Assembly: GCF_009758125.1 (NCBI RefSeq)
Contig: NZ_WRXO01000010.1
Coordinates: 186,001 to 250,000, forward strand
DNA from: Chitinophaga oryziterrae
GTDB lineage: Bacteria > Bacteroidota > Bacteroidia > Chitinophagales > Chitinophagaceae
Direction of reading: 5' to 3'
Length of the DNA: 64,000 bases
Shown one piece after another: positions 1-7,724 of the stretch. How positions within the stretch are numbered: the stretch's first letter is position 1; each line of letters opens with the position of its first letter. A program made the translations under genes and the position numbers. The notes under the pieces are model-generated. The model searched no databases, was not told the origin of the DNA, and worked only from the letters and a program-made list of their open reading frames with translations.

Positions 1-1
1 A

Positions 2-1084
2 GCAGGTATCCTCCTGTCCCTGGCATTTATACTGGTCACCAACTATCTGATCACCCAGATGGAAGACCTCCAGACCCTGCCCGTAGTATCCTTTGTAGTA
101 CGTATCGCGATCATCACCTTCGTACTCCTCTTCTTCGCACAGGTACTTCCCCGCGTATGGGCTGCCCAGAATAACATTCGCTTCGCTACCTACTTCGCCT
201 GGTTCGTCAGCATTATACATGCTACCCTCGAACCGGTAAGCGACTTCTACGTAAGCGTCAGCGAAAACATAGAAGCCAAATTCTTCCACAGAGGCAGCGG
301 CGCTGTCAACTACCAGGAAATAGACGAAGCCATCGAAATGAGCGTAGACCCCACCGCTTCCCAGGAAGAAAAGAATATCCTCAAAGGAATCCTCAAATTC
401 GGCAATATCACCGTAAAACAAATCATGCACACCCGCCTGGATGTGTCTGGTATTGAATATGACGATACTTTCCCCACCGTGGTAAAACATGTGGCAGATC
501 TTCATTATTCCCGTTTACCGGTGTATAAAGGTAACCTCGACAACATCGTAGGCGTTATCCATACTAAAGATCTCCTTCCTCACCTCGATAAAGGCAATGC
601 CTTCGACTGGCACACCGTTATGCGGCAGCCATTCTTTGTACATGGCCATAAACTGATTGAAGACCTGCTCTCCGAATTCCAGACAAGACGTATGCACTTT
701 GCCGTAGTCGTGGACGAATTCGGCGGTACTTCCGGTATCGTTACCCTGGAAGATATCGTGGAAGAAGTAATAGGCGATATCAAAGACGAGTTCGATGAAG
801 AAGAATTCAACTACAGCAAAGTGGACAACTCCACCTATGTATTTGAAGGTAAAACTATGCTCAACGACGTTTGCCGTATTATGAACATTCCTCCCGATAC
901 CTTCGAAGTGGTAAAAGGAGAAAGCGACTCTATCGGCGGTCTGATCCTGGAACTGGCGGGTAAATTCCCCGAAGAAAACAGCGTGATCAGCCTCGAAAAA
1001 TACGATTTCACCGTACTGGAAGTAAGCAAAATGCGTATTCAGAAAGTACAGGTGAGCATCCGGCAGAATGCAGAAGAGGAATAA
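2..1084 (+). CDS. gldE: Gliding motility-associated protein GldE (5' partial)
   Basis: The reading frame is open from base 2, so the true start lies before the window. The visible part has the end of a DUF21-type membrane domain (hydrophobic helices to about codon 60 after the ATG at 59), two CBS motifs (one ending GVIHTKDLL, the second carrying VVVDEFGGTSGIVTLEDI) and a C-terminal CorC/HlyC-type domain. This order is that of the hemolysin/CorC family, to which GldE belongs. GldE is an inner-membrane protein needed for gliding and type IX secretion in Flavobacterium. It lies 18 nt before gldD, the usual gldE-gldD pairing, which is what separates GldE from other CorC-like proteins. Confidence 0.9.
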   Translation, partial: AGILLSLAFILVTNYLITQMEDLQTLPVVSFVVRIAIITFVLLFFAQVLPRVWAAQNNIRFATYFAWFVSIIHATLEPVSDFYVSVSENIEAKFFHRGSGAVNYQEIDEAIEMSVDPTASQEEKNILKGILKFGNITVKQIMHTRLDVSGIEYDDTFPTVVKHVADLHYSRLPVYKGNLDNIVGVIHTKDLLPHLDKGNAFDWHTVMRQPFFVHGHKLIEDLLSEFQTRRMHFAVVVDEFGGTSGIVTLEDIVEEVIGDIKDEFDEEEFNYSKVDNSTYVFEGKTMLNDVCRIMNIPPDTFEVVKGESDSIGGLILELAGKFPEENSVISLEKYDFTVLEVSKMRIQKVQVSIRQNAEEE

Positions 1085-1102
1085 AATAATAACCAGCCTG
1101 TA

Positions 1103-1723
1103 ATGAAATTCAAAGGGAACAAGAACAGCCTTATACTGCCTGCTTATAGCTGGTTGCTTACCATTCTATTATTTACAACTGCCTGCGAACAGACATTCAC
1201 TCCTAAACCACGCGGATACTTTGAAATAAAGTTCCCGAAACGGGAATACCAGGTCTTTGATAAACCAGGATATCCCTACACTTTCGAATATCCCGTGTAC
1301 GCAACTATCGTGAAGGATAGCCTCTTCTTTGGTGAAAAAACCGAAAACCCTTACTGGATAAATGTGGAATTCCCCTCTCTGAACGGGAAAATATACATGA
1401 GCTATAAGGAAATAGGGAAAGGAGAGAATAACTTCCAGCAGCTGATCAACGATGCATTCAAAATGACCTATAAACACACTTATAAGGCTGAATACATCAA
1501 TGAAAATGTAATCGCTACCCCCAATAATGTACACGGACTTTTCTACGATGTAGGAGGTAATGCGGCTTCTGCCAAACAATTCTTCGCTACCGACTCTGTC
1601 CGTCATTTCCTCCGTGGTGCTCTTTATTTCGATGCTGCTCCCAATGCAGACTCCCTGGCACCGGTGAATCAGTTCCTGCAAAAAGACCTGTTACACCTTG
1701 TTGAGACCTTAAAATGGAGATAA
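1103..1723 (+). CDS. gldD: Gliding motility lipoprotein GldD
   Basis: This 206-residue protein has an N-terminal hydrophobic segment ending in a lipobox (FTTAC, Cys28), so it should be lipid-anchored. Just after the Cys comes the family hallmark TPKPRGYFEI, followed by a KREYQ segment. GldD is a small lipoprotein required for gliding and for assembly of the type IX secretion machinery; its biochemical role is unknown. It directly follows gldE and is probably co-transcribed with it. The length is normal for the family. Confidence 0.93.
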   Translation: MKFKGNKNSLILPAYSWLLTILLFTTACEQTFTPKPRGYFEIKFPKREYQVFDKPGYPYTFEYPVYATIVKDSLFFGEKTENPYWINVEFPSLNGKIYMSYKEIGKGENNFQQLINDAFKMTYKHTYKAEYINENVIATPNNVHGLFYDVGGNAASAKQFFATDSVRHFLRGALYFDAAPNADSLAPVNQFLQKDLLHLVETLKWR

Positions 1724-1786
1724 CAGGTAAGATTGTTGTAAATTTGCCGGTATTGGAATAGGTGTGAATATAGATGCTAACTAACA

Positions 1787-2362
1787 ATGATCATAATAGA
1801 CGATAAATACATCAGCGATGAATTGATCGAAGAACAATTCGTTTGCAACCTGGGCGCCTGCAAAGGGGCCTGTTGTGTAGCCGGTGATTGTGGGGCTCCA
1901 CTGGAAAAAGAGGAAGTGAAAATCCTCAAAAAGATCTACCCGAAAATAACTTCCTACCTGCGACCGGATGGTATTGCAGAAATAGAAAAAACCGGTACCA
2001 ATACCATCGATGATGAATATGGCTACGTAACACCCATCGTTAATAAAGGGATCTGTGCCTATGCTACAATAGACGATCATGGGATTGTGGGTTGCGGTAT
2101 AGAAAAAGCATACAACGACGGAGTAGTGGATTTCAAAAAACCCATCTCCTGCCACCTATACCCCATCCGGGTAAAGAAATACGAAGCTTTTGAAGCGCTG
2201 AATTACGATCGCTGGGACGTTTGTAAACCTGCCTGTAAAAACGGGAAAGCTTTACGTGTACCAGTATACCGTTTCCTGCGCGATGCGATTACCCGTAAAT
2301 ACGGTAAAGATTTCTATGAAGTGCTGGACAAAATAGCACTGAAGAAATACAAAGCAGAGTAG
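1787..2362 (+). CDS. DUF3109 family cysteine-rich protein
   Basis: This 191-residue soluble protein has a Cys-rich N-terminus (CNLGACKGACC, then a further Cys at GDCG) and later Cys residues in VGCGIEKAY, SCHLYP and DVCKPACK. The pattern matches the DUF3109 family, which resembles the YkgJ-type proteins thought to bind zinc or an Fe-S cluster. No enzymatic role is established. It starts 63 nt after gldD on the same strand and may share that transcript. The family assignment is confident, the function is not. Confidence 0.85.
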   Translation: MIIIDDKYISDELIEEQFVCNLGACKGACCVAGDCGAPLEKEEVKILKKIYPKITSYLRPDGIAEIEKTGTNTIDDEYGYVTPIVNKGICAYATIDDHGIVGCGIEKAYNDGVVDFKKPISCHLYPIRVKKYEAFEALNYDRWDVCKPACKNGKALRVPVYRFLRDAITRKYGKDFYEVLDKIALKKYKAE

Positions 2363-2481
2363 GTTTACCACCCTGATGCTATCCCTGCAATTCCCTATCT
2401 TTACTAACAGTTGTTTAGCAAAGCCACTAAACCGGAAACCGGTATGGGTTTTGCAATTCGGAACCACGAATTCAATTACGT

Positions 2482-3858
2482 ATGCATCAGAACGCATCCA
2501 CTTTTTTGGCAGACAGCGAAAAGAAAGTGGCCGATATCGGCCACCGGAATACTATTAATCATAACATCGGTAAATATAATACCGCTGTTAAAGCCGGTAA
2601 ACTACAGTTTGCCGACATGCAGACTGCGCGCGAACGAGCCAAAAATATCAAGTGGAGAGCCCTGGAACATCTCGATAAACACCTGGAAGACTTTGAATCC
2701 AATTTCACACGCCGCGGCGGAAAAGTAATATGGGCAGAGAACGCACAACAGGTCCTGGAAGAAATCCTGGCCATCTGTGAAGCCAAACAATGTAAAAGCA
2801 TTGTGAAAAGTAAGTCCATGGCTACCGAAGAAGTACATCTCAACAGCTTCCTCGCCAAACATGGTATCGAATGCGTGGAAACTGACCTCGGAGAATACAT
2901 ACAACAACTCGACGGCGAACCTCCTTATCATATCGTTACACCGGCCATGCATAAAAGCAAGGAAGATGTGGCCCGCCTGTTTGCTGAAAAGCTGGGTACT
3001 CCTCCCAACCTTACGCCACAACAACTGACACAGGTTGCACGTGAAAAACTGCGTCAGAAATACCTGGATGCGGAAATCGGTATCACCGGTGCTAACTTCA
3101 TCCTGGCTGATATTGGCGCTGTTGCGGTTACAGAAAATGAAGGGAATGCGCGCCTTAGTACTGCCTTTCCTAAAACACATATCGTCCTCGTAGGCATAGA
3201 AAAGATGCTGCCGTCTATTAATGATCTGGCACTCTTCTGGCCTCTCCTGGCTACTTATGGTACCGGGCAGCAGGTAACGGTGTACAATTCTATTTTCAGC
3301 GGACCAAGACAGGAAGGAGAAGTGGATGGTCCGGAAGAAATGTATGTGATCCTGATGGATAACGGACGTACTAACATCCTGAAAGATACAGAGATGCGTG
3401 AAAGCCTGTACTGCATTCGTTGCGGTGCCTGCCTGAATGCCTGCCCTGTTTATAAAAATATCGGCGGTCACACTTATGGTACTACGTATAGTGGCCCTAT
3501 TGGCTCCGTGATTACGCCTCACTTGCAGGGAATGGAAGAGAATATGCATCTCAGTTATGCTTCTTCCCTCTGTGGTAACTGTACGGAAGTATGCCCCGTA
3601 CGCATTAATATCCACGAATTACTGCTCAATAACCGCCATAAAGCAGTGGAAGATAACCTCACTTCAGGTGGTGAAAAAATGTCCTGGTTTGGTTGGAAAC
3701 AGGCAAGCCTGAGCCGCCGTATGATGAACCTTGTAGGCGGGAACACTAAGAATTTCTTTATGAAGAAGTTTTTTGCTGATGCCTGGGGAGATAACAGGGA
3801 ACTACCCGTTTTTGCTCCTAAATCATTCAACCAGATGTGGAAAGACCGAAAAAAATAG
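2482..3858 (+). CDS. lutB: LutB/LldF-type Fe-S protein (lactate utilization protein B)
   Basis: A 458-residue protein with an N-terminal LUD (DUF162) domain, about residues 60-290, and a ferredoxin-like C-terminal part. The Fe-S ligands are Cys311, 314, 317 and 321 (CIRCGACLNACP) and Cys364, 367 and 371 (CGNCTEVCP). LutB is the Fe-S subunit of the LutABC complex that oxidises L-lactate to pyruvate in the cytosol. lutA and lutC are not next to it, so the complex partners must be encoded elsewhere. A short AT-rich spacer of about 120 nt precedes the start, so it probably has its own promoter. Confidence 0.9.
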   Translation: MHQNASTFLADSEKKVADIGHRNTINHNIGKYNTAVKAGKLQFADMQTARERAKNIKWRALEHLDKHLEDFESNFTRRGGKVIWAENAQQVLEEILAICEAKQCKSIVKSKSMATEEVHLNSFLAKHGIECVETDLGEYIQQLDGEPPYHIVTPAMHKSKEDVARLFAEKLGTPPNLTPQQLTQVAREKLRQKYLDAEIGITGANFILADIGAVAVTENEGNARLSTAFPKTHIVLVGIEKMLPSINDLALFWPLLATYGTGQQVTVYNSIFSGPRQEGEVDGPEEMYVILMDNGRTNILKDTEMRESLYCIRCGACLNACPVYKNIGGHTYGTTYSGPIGSVITPHLQGMEENMHLSYASSLCGNCTEVCPVRINIHELLLNNRHKAVEDNLTSGGEKMSWFGWKQASLSRRMMNLVGGNTKNFFMKKFFADAWGDNRELPVFAPKSFNQMWKDRKK

Positions 3859-3905
3859 TATCTTTTTATTTTAACCCTATCTTTTAACATTAAACTGTTG
3901 GTTCC

Positions 3906-4109
3906 ATGATGCTGATAGCAATCCTTCTGCCCTGGCTATCTTTTTTCCTTAGAGGAAAAATCCTGACCGGCATTGTATGCCTTTTGCTGCAAATTACTTT
4001 GATTGGATGGCTGCCCGCTGCGATATGGGCTGCATTATCCCTGAACGATAGCAGAGAAAACAGAAGAAACAGGAAACTGATTAAGGCGATTAAACAGAGC
4101 AGGGGATAG
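3906..4109 (+). CDS. Small YqaE/Pmp3-like membrane protein
   Basis: This 67-residue protein has two hydrophobic helices (about residues 2-16 and 20-44) and a basic tail rich in Arg, Lys and Asn. The arrangement, with a GWLPAAIWA segment in the second helix, matches the Pmp3/YqaE proteolipid family, which contributes to membrane potential or salt tolerance in other organisms. It begins 47 nt after lutB on the same strand and converges on the next leftward gene with only 14 nt between stops. The family call is likely; the cellular role is inferred. Confidence 0.75.
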   Translation: MMLIAILLPWLSFFLRGKILTGIVCLLLQITLIGWLPAAIWAALSLNDSRENRRNRKLIKAIKQSRG

Positions 4110-4123
4110 CATGATGATAGCAT

Positions 4124-5563
4124 TTAAGGGGCAAAAGGAACATCCACCTGCGCTCTTGTACTCCTTCCATCTGAAGCAGGTATCCACGCCGGCCCTTCTT
4201 TCACCACACGGATCGCTTCTGCATCACAATCCGGCTGCAGTGTACGGAGTATTTTAAAATCTTCCAGTGTGCCATCTGCATTTACAGTGAAAGCAACCCT
4301 TACAGTTCCCTTCACACCACCCGCAGATGCAGGGTAACGGACATGCTTTGCCAGATATTCTTTATAACGATCTAATCCTTCTCCTGGCTGAGGTGGCTGG
4401 TAAACAGCTCTTTTTGCCTTTTTACGACTATATCCAACAACCACTACCTCCTCATTTAAAGATTGCCTGTTCTCTGGTAATGCTATTCTAAGATTGTTTT
4501 CCTCATTGCTTACTGTCACTTTTTTGCTGGCCCACCCCACTGCTGCTAAATTCAACTGGACCTTGGCAATACTGTCAACCGCGATTGCAAAATTTCCGTC
4601 TTTGTCTGTGAGTGCGCCCTTATTCGTACCGTCAACCGCAACAGATACACCCGCCAATCCGCTGTCATTGCTCATCGCTGTTACCTTCCCCTGCAACAAC
4701 CGTACTTTGCCCGGAAACAGCGTTACATTATTCCGGTTTTGAGTAATATTAACTCCCGACAACCGGCCTGCAAGCGCCTTGGAAGGACTGGACGCAGAGA
4801 CGAACGCTCTACTCTCATCCGCAGTAACCTCTTTCTCAGAAGCCATGTCTGCCGATACAGGTACTACAACAGGCTTTTCAGCTACTGCGACTGATCCCGG
4901 AGCTGGTACTGAGGCTGCCTGTATAGATACAGGTGCTGGTTTGGGTGCAGTCATTATAGTACCTGGTGCCGCTTTTGATGCTGCAATACCCATTGCCGTA
5001 ACACTATCACTCTGATTATACGTTCCGCGAGCCGCAGGGGACGCATTAACAATACCCGGCGCTGATTGTGGTTTTTCCTGCACAGCCGGCTGGTGGCTTT
5101 CTTTTTTCAGTTTTAAGTCCGGTATTGCTGTCGGGTGCTGCTTGTCTGCTCTTGCAGCCAGGGATTGCCCGCTTTCATCTGTAATACCACCAGAAGCAAC
5201 GGAGTCATGTGCAACTTTCACATTGGCAATCTCCTGTTTCACCGGCGCCTGCCATAACTTCATTACTCCAACACCCGCCACTATCAGTACAGCAGCCGCT
5301 GCTGCCCAGCGATAGTACACAAATATCTTCCGTTCCTTAGCACCAGCTACACGCTTGTCCAGCCTGCGATCCAGATCGTCCAGGTTAACAGTCTGGTCAG
5401 CAGCATACCCGGTAAATCCATCCAACGCTTCCGCCAGGAAAGGATCTTCCAGGGCCTGCCGTTCGAGGATGTGCATAGCTTTGTCATCCAGCTCGCCGGC
5501 AAGGTAACGGCGGATCTGTTCAGGATCCACCCCGTGTTTAATATCGTTATGCTTGTGAGGCAT
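4124..5563 (-). CDS. Chimeric anti-sigma-like membrane protein with SusC-like segments and a TonB C-terminal domain
   Basis: This 479-residue protein starts with a cytosolic anti-sigma-like region (YLAGELDDKAMHILE, residues 20-34) and crosses the membrane once (about 83-103). An Ala/Pro/Ser/Val-rich periplasmic spacer follows (110-260). Then come a SusC-plug-like motif (ALAGRLSGVNITQ, 263-275), a carboxypeptidase-regulatory-like domain (287-362), a SusC TonB-box-like segment (EEVVVVGYSRKK, 371-382) and a TonB C-terminal domain (about 398-479, with YPASAGGVKGTVRVAF). Its start overlaps the end of the upstream sigma gene by 17 nt, which supports a sigma/anti-sigma pair. The inferred role is to hold the sigma factor while sensing an envelope or TonB-dependent transport state. 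The order of SusC-like parts is unusual; see findings. Confidence 0.8.
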   Translation of the reverse strand: MPHKHNDIKHGVDPEQIRRYLAGELDDKAMHILERQALEDPFLAEALDGFTGYAADQTVNLDDLDRRLDKRVAGAKERKIFVYYRWAAAAAVLIVAGVGVMKLWQAPVKQEIANVKVAHDSVASGGITDESGQSLAARADKQHPTAIPDLKLKKESHQPAVQEKPQSAPGIVNASPAARGTYNQSDSVTAMGIAASKAAPGTIMTAPKPAPVSIQAASVPAPGSVAVAEKPVVVPVSADMASEKEVTADESRAFVSASSPSKALAGRLSGVNITQNRNNVTLFPGKVRLLQGKVTAMSNDSGLAGVSVAVDGTNKGALTDKDGNFAIAVDSIAKVQLNLAAVGWASKKVTVSNEENNLRIALPENRQSLNEEVVVVGYSRKKAKRAVYQPPQPGEGLDRYKEYLAKHVRYPASAGGVKGTVRVAFTVNADGTLEDFKILRTLQPDCDAEAIRVVKEGPAWIPASDGRSTRAQVDVPFAP

Positions 5564-6101
5564 GTTGTTGTTCCATACAAATTTTCAGGTTCCGCTTCCC
5601 GTTCTGAATATAGCTCTTCACTTTATTCATCTCATATCCCGTCATGTCTGCCACTTCCCGGTAGCTCTTTTCCTTCAGGTAAAACAGATCTACACTGCGT
5701 TTCTGCTCTTCCGGTAATGTTTCCAGACATCTCTCCATATCCTGCAAATGAGCTTCTACACTCACTCCGCTCTCATGATGTTGAAAAGAATCGTTTTCCA
5801 TAAGATCTATAGAGATCACCCTCCCTTCCCGGTTCTTCATAGACCGCAAACGCATCAGGCAGTAGTTACGTGTAAGAACATGCAACCAGCTCTTAAAGTT
5901 CTGGACCTCATGCTGTTTCAGCTTTGCTATCAGCTCCTCAAAGATTTGCATCACGGCATCCTTACTGGTTTCCTCATCAAAATAACGCAGGCACACTCCA
6001 TATACCAGGTTCATGTAACGCTGGTAAAGGGCTGCAAGGACATCCAGCTTACCGGAGTGTTTATACTCCTGTATCAGTGCCGCATCATCCTCCTCCTTCA
6101 T
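5547..6101 (-). CDS. ECF-like RNA polymerase sigma-70 factor
   Basis: A sigma factor with region 2 (about LYQRYMNLVYGVCLRYFDEETSKDAV) and a region 4 helix-turn-helix near the C-terminus (YREVADMTGYEMNKVKSYI). The frame could begin at 6140, but the ATG at 6101 (MKEEDDAALI) gives the usual ECF start with the acidic IxxY region following, so I prefer it; the product is then 184 residues. It overlaps the downstream anti-sigma-like gene by 17 nt and is probably translationally coupled to it. A rho-independent terminator of purH lies just before the start, so it is transcribed separately from purH. Confidence 0.88.
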   Translation of the reverse strand: MKEEDDAALIQEYKHSGKLDVLAALYQRYMNLVYGVCLRYFDEETSKDAVMQIFEELIAKLKQHEVQNFKSWLHVLTRNYCLMRLRSMKNREGRVISIDLMENDSFQHHESGVSVEAHLQDMERCLETLPEEQKRSVDLFYLKEKSYREVADMTGYEMNKVKSYIQNGKRNLKICMEQQHASQA

Positions 6102-6148
6102 GATATTGTGATGTAAAAAAGCCATAATTGCAGCCTGCAAGTTATAAA

Positions 6149-6176
6149 AAAAGCACCGGCATGAACCGGTGCTTTT
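6149..6176 (-). terminator. Rho-independent terminator of purH
   Basis: An 11-bp stem (6149-6159 with 6166-6176, core GCACCGG/CCGGTGC) is followed on the minus strand by a run of six T. It lies 21 nt past the purH stop and only 9 nt before the longest sigma start. Confidence 0.85.
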
Positions 6177-6197
6177 AAATATTGTGATCTGTAACAG

Positions 6198-7712
6198 TTA
6201 GTGTCTGAAATGACGCATGCCCGTCATCACCATCACCATACCATTCTGTTTGCAGAACTCAACAGAGTCATTATCACGAACAGAACCACCTGGCTGTATT
6301 ACGGATACGATACCTTCTTCATGAGCAATGCGTACACAGTCATCAAACGGGAAGAACGCATCAGAAGCCATTGCAGCACCTTTCAGATCAAACCGGAACT
6401 GATTGGCCTTTTCAATAGCATGACGTAATGCATCTATACGGGATGTTTGTCCGCAACCTTTACCAATCAGCTGCCTGTCTTTCACCAGCGCAATAGCGTT
6501 GGACTTTAAATGTTTACATACGATATTGGCGAACTCCAGGTCGGCCTTCTCAGCAGCAGTAGCTGGTCTTGCACCGGTTTCATTCCACTCTTTGTAGCTG
6601 CCTTTGTCGCTTTCCTGCAAGAGCACACCATTCAGTACGTTCTTGTATACATTAGCCGTTACTACAGGTTTCAACTGCTGTAACAGGATCCTGTTCTTCT
6701 TCGCCTGCAATACCGTGAGCGCATCCGCATCAAAACCCGGAGCAATCAGGATTTCGAAGAAGATCTCGCTGATAGATTCTGCGGTGGCCTTGTCTACAAC
6801 AGTATTGGTCACCAGTACACCACCAAATGCGCTTTCTTTATCACCGGCCAATGCCGCTTCCCATGCTTCTTTCAATGTACTTCTGCTGGCAATACCACAT
6901 ACGTTCGTATGCTTGATAACAGCAAAAGTAGTCTCGGCAAACTCCTGGATCAGCTGACAGGCAGCATCTACATCCACCAGGTTGTTATAAGACAGTTCCT
7001 TGCCATGCAGTTTGTTAAATATCTCAGACAGATCGCCGTAGAATACCCCGCGCTGATGCGGGTTTTCTCCATAACGCATTACCTGGCCTTCCGCAGCAGA
7101 TACCTGGAAGTAAGCAGCAGGTTCGTTATGCAGGAAATATTGTGCAATTGCAACATCATAGTTGGCACATACTTCAAAAGCCTTTGCAGCAAAAGCCCTG
7201 CGGTCTTCTATACTTGTGTTACCGTTATTCTCTGTCAGTACTTTTTCCAGGTCGGCATACTGATCTTTCGATGCCACGATCACTACATCTTTGTAGTTCT
7301 TACCCGCAGCTCTGATCAGAGATACTCCGCCGATATCGATCTTCTCGATGATCGTCTGTTCTTCCGTAGTACTCTTCACCGTTTCTTCAAATGGATAGAG
7401 GTCCACAATTACCAGGTCCAGCTCCGGAATCTCATATTGTTTTAACTGTTCAAGGTCCTGTGCATTCTCACGACGGGCCAGTATCCCACCAAATACCTTA
7501 GGATGTAGCGTTTTTACACGGCCACCCAGGATGGAAGGGTAAGCAGTCAGTTCTTCCACAGCCACACATTTTACACCCAACTCCTCAATAAACTTTTGTG
7601 TACCACCCGTTGAATAAATGGTTACACCCTGTTCACCTAATTTTTTAACGATGTTCTCCAGATTATCTTTATAGAAAACGGAGATCAATGCTGATTTGAT
7701 TTGCTTTTGCAT
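6198..7712 (-). CDS. purH: Bifunctional AICAR formyltransferase / IMP cyclohydrolase
   Basis: A 504-residue enzyme that carries out the last two steps of purine synthesis: AICAR to FAICAR with 10-formyl-tetrahydrofolate, then ring closure to IMP. The N-terminal MGS-like cyclohydrolase domain begins ALISVFYKDN and carries GGRVKTLHPKVFGG. The C-terminal transformylase domain holds the KHTNVCGIA motif (the Lys-His pair and the Asn-x-Cys-Gly loop). Length and domain order are normal. The start lies 12 nt after the comEC stop, so the two genes probably form one operon. Confidence 0.97.
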   Translation of the reverse strand: MQKQIKSALISVFYKDNLENIVKKLGEQGVTIYSTGGTQKFIEELGVKCVAVEELTAYPSILGGRVKTLHPKVFGGILARRENAQDLEQLKQYEIPELDLVIVDLYPFEETVKSTTEEQTIIEKIDIGGVSLIRAAGKNYKDVVIVASKDQYADLEKVLTENNGNTSIEDRRAFAAKAFEVCANYDVAIAQYFLHNEPAAYFQVSAAEGQVMRYGENPHQRGVFYGDLSEIFNKLHGKELSYNNLVDVDAACQLIQEFAETTFAVIKHTNVCGIASRSTLKEAWEAALAGDKESAFGGVLVTNTVVDKATAESISEIFFEILIAPGFDADALTVLQAKKNRILLQQLKPVVTANVYKNVLNGVLLQESDKGSYKEWNETGARPATAAEKADLEFANIVCKHLKSNAIALVKDRQLIGKGCGQTSRIDALRHAIEKANQFRFDLKGAAMASDAFFPFDDCVRIAHEEGIVSVIQPGGSVRDNDSVEFCKQNGMVMVMTGMRHFRH

Positions 7713-7724
7713 GTATAGAAAAAA

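Noticed and set aside
2602..3615. 337-codon frame on the minus strand
   Set aside because: It lies wholly inside lutB in antisense, whose Fe-S motifs and family match are clear. It shows no domain or start features of its own.
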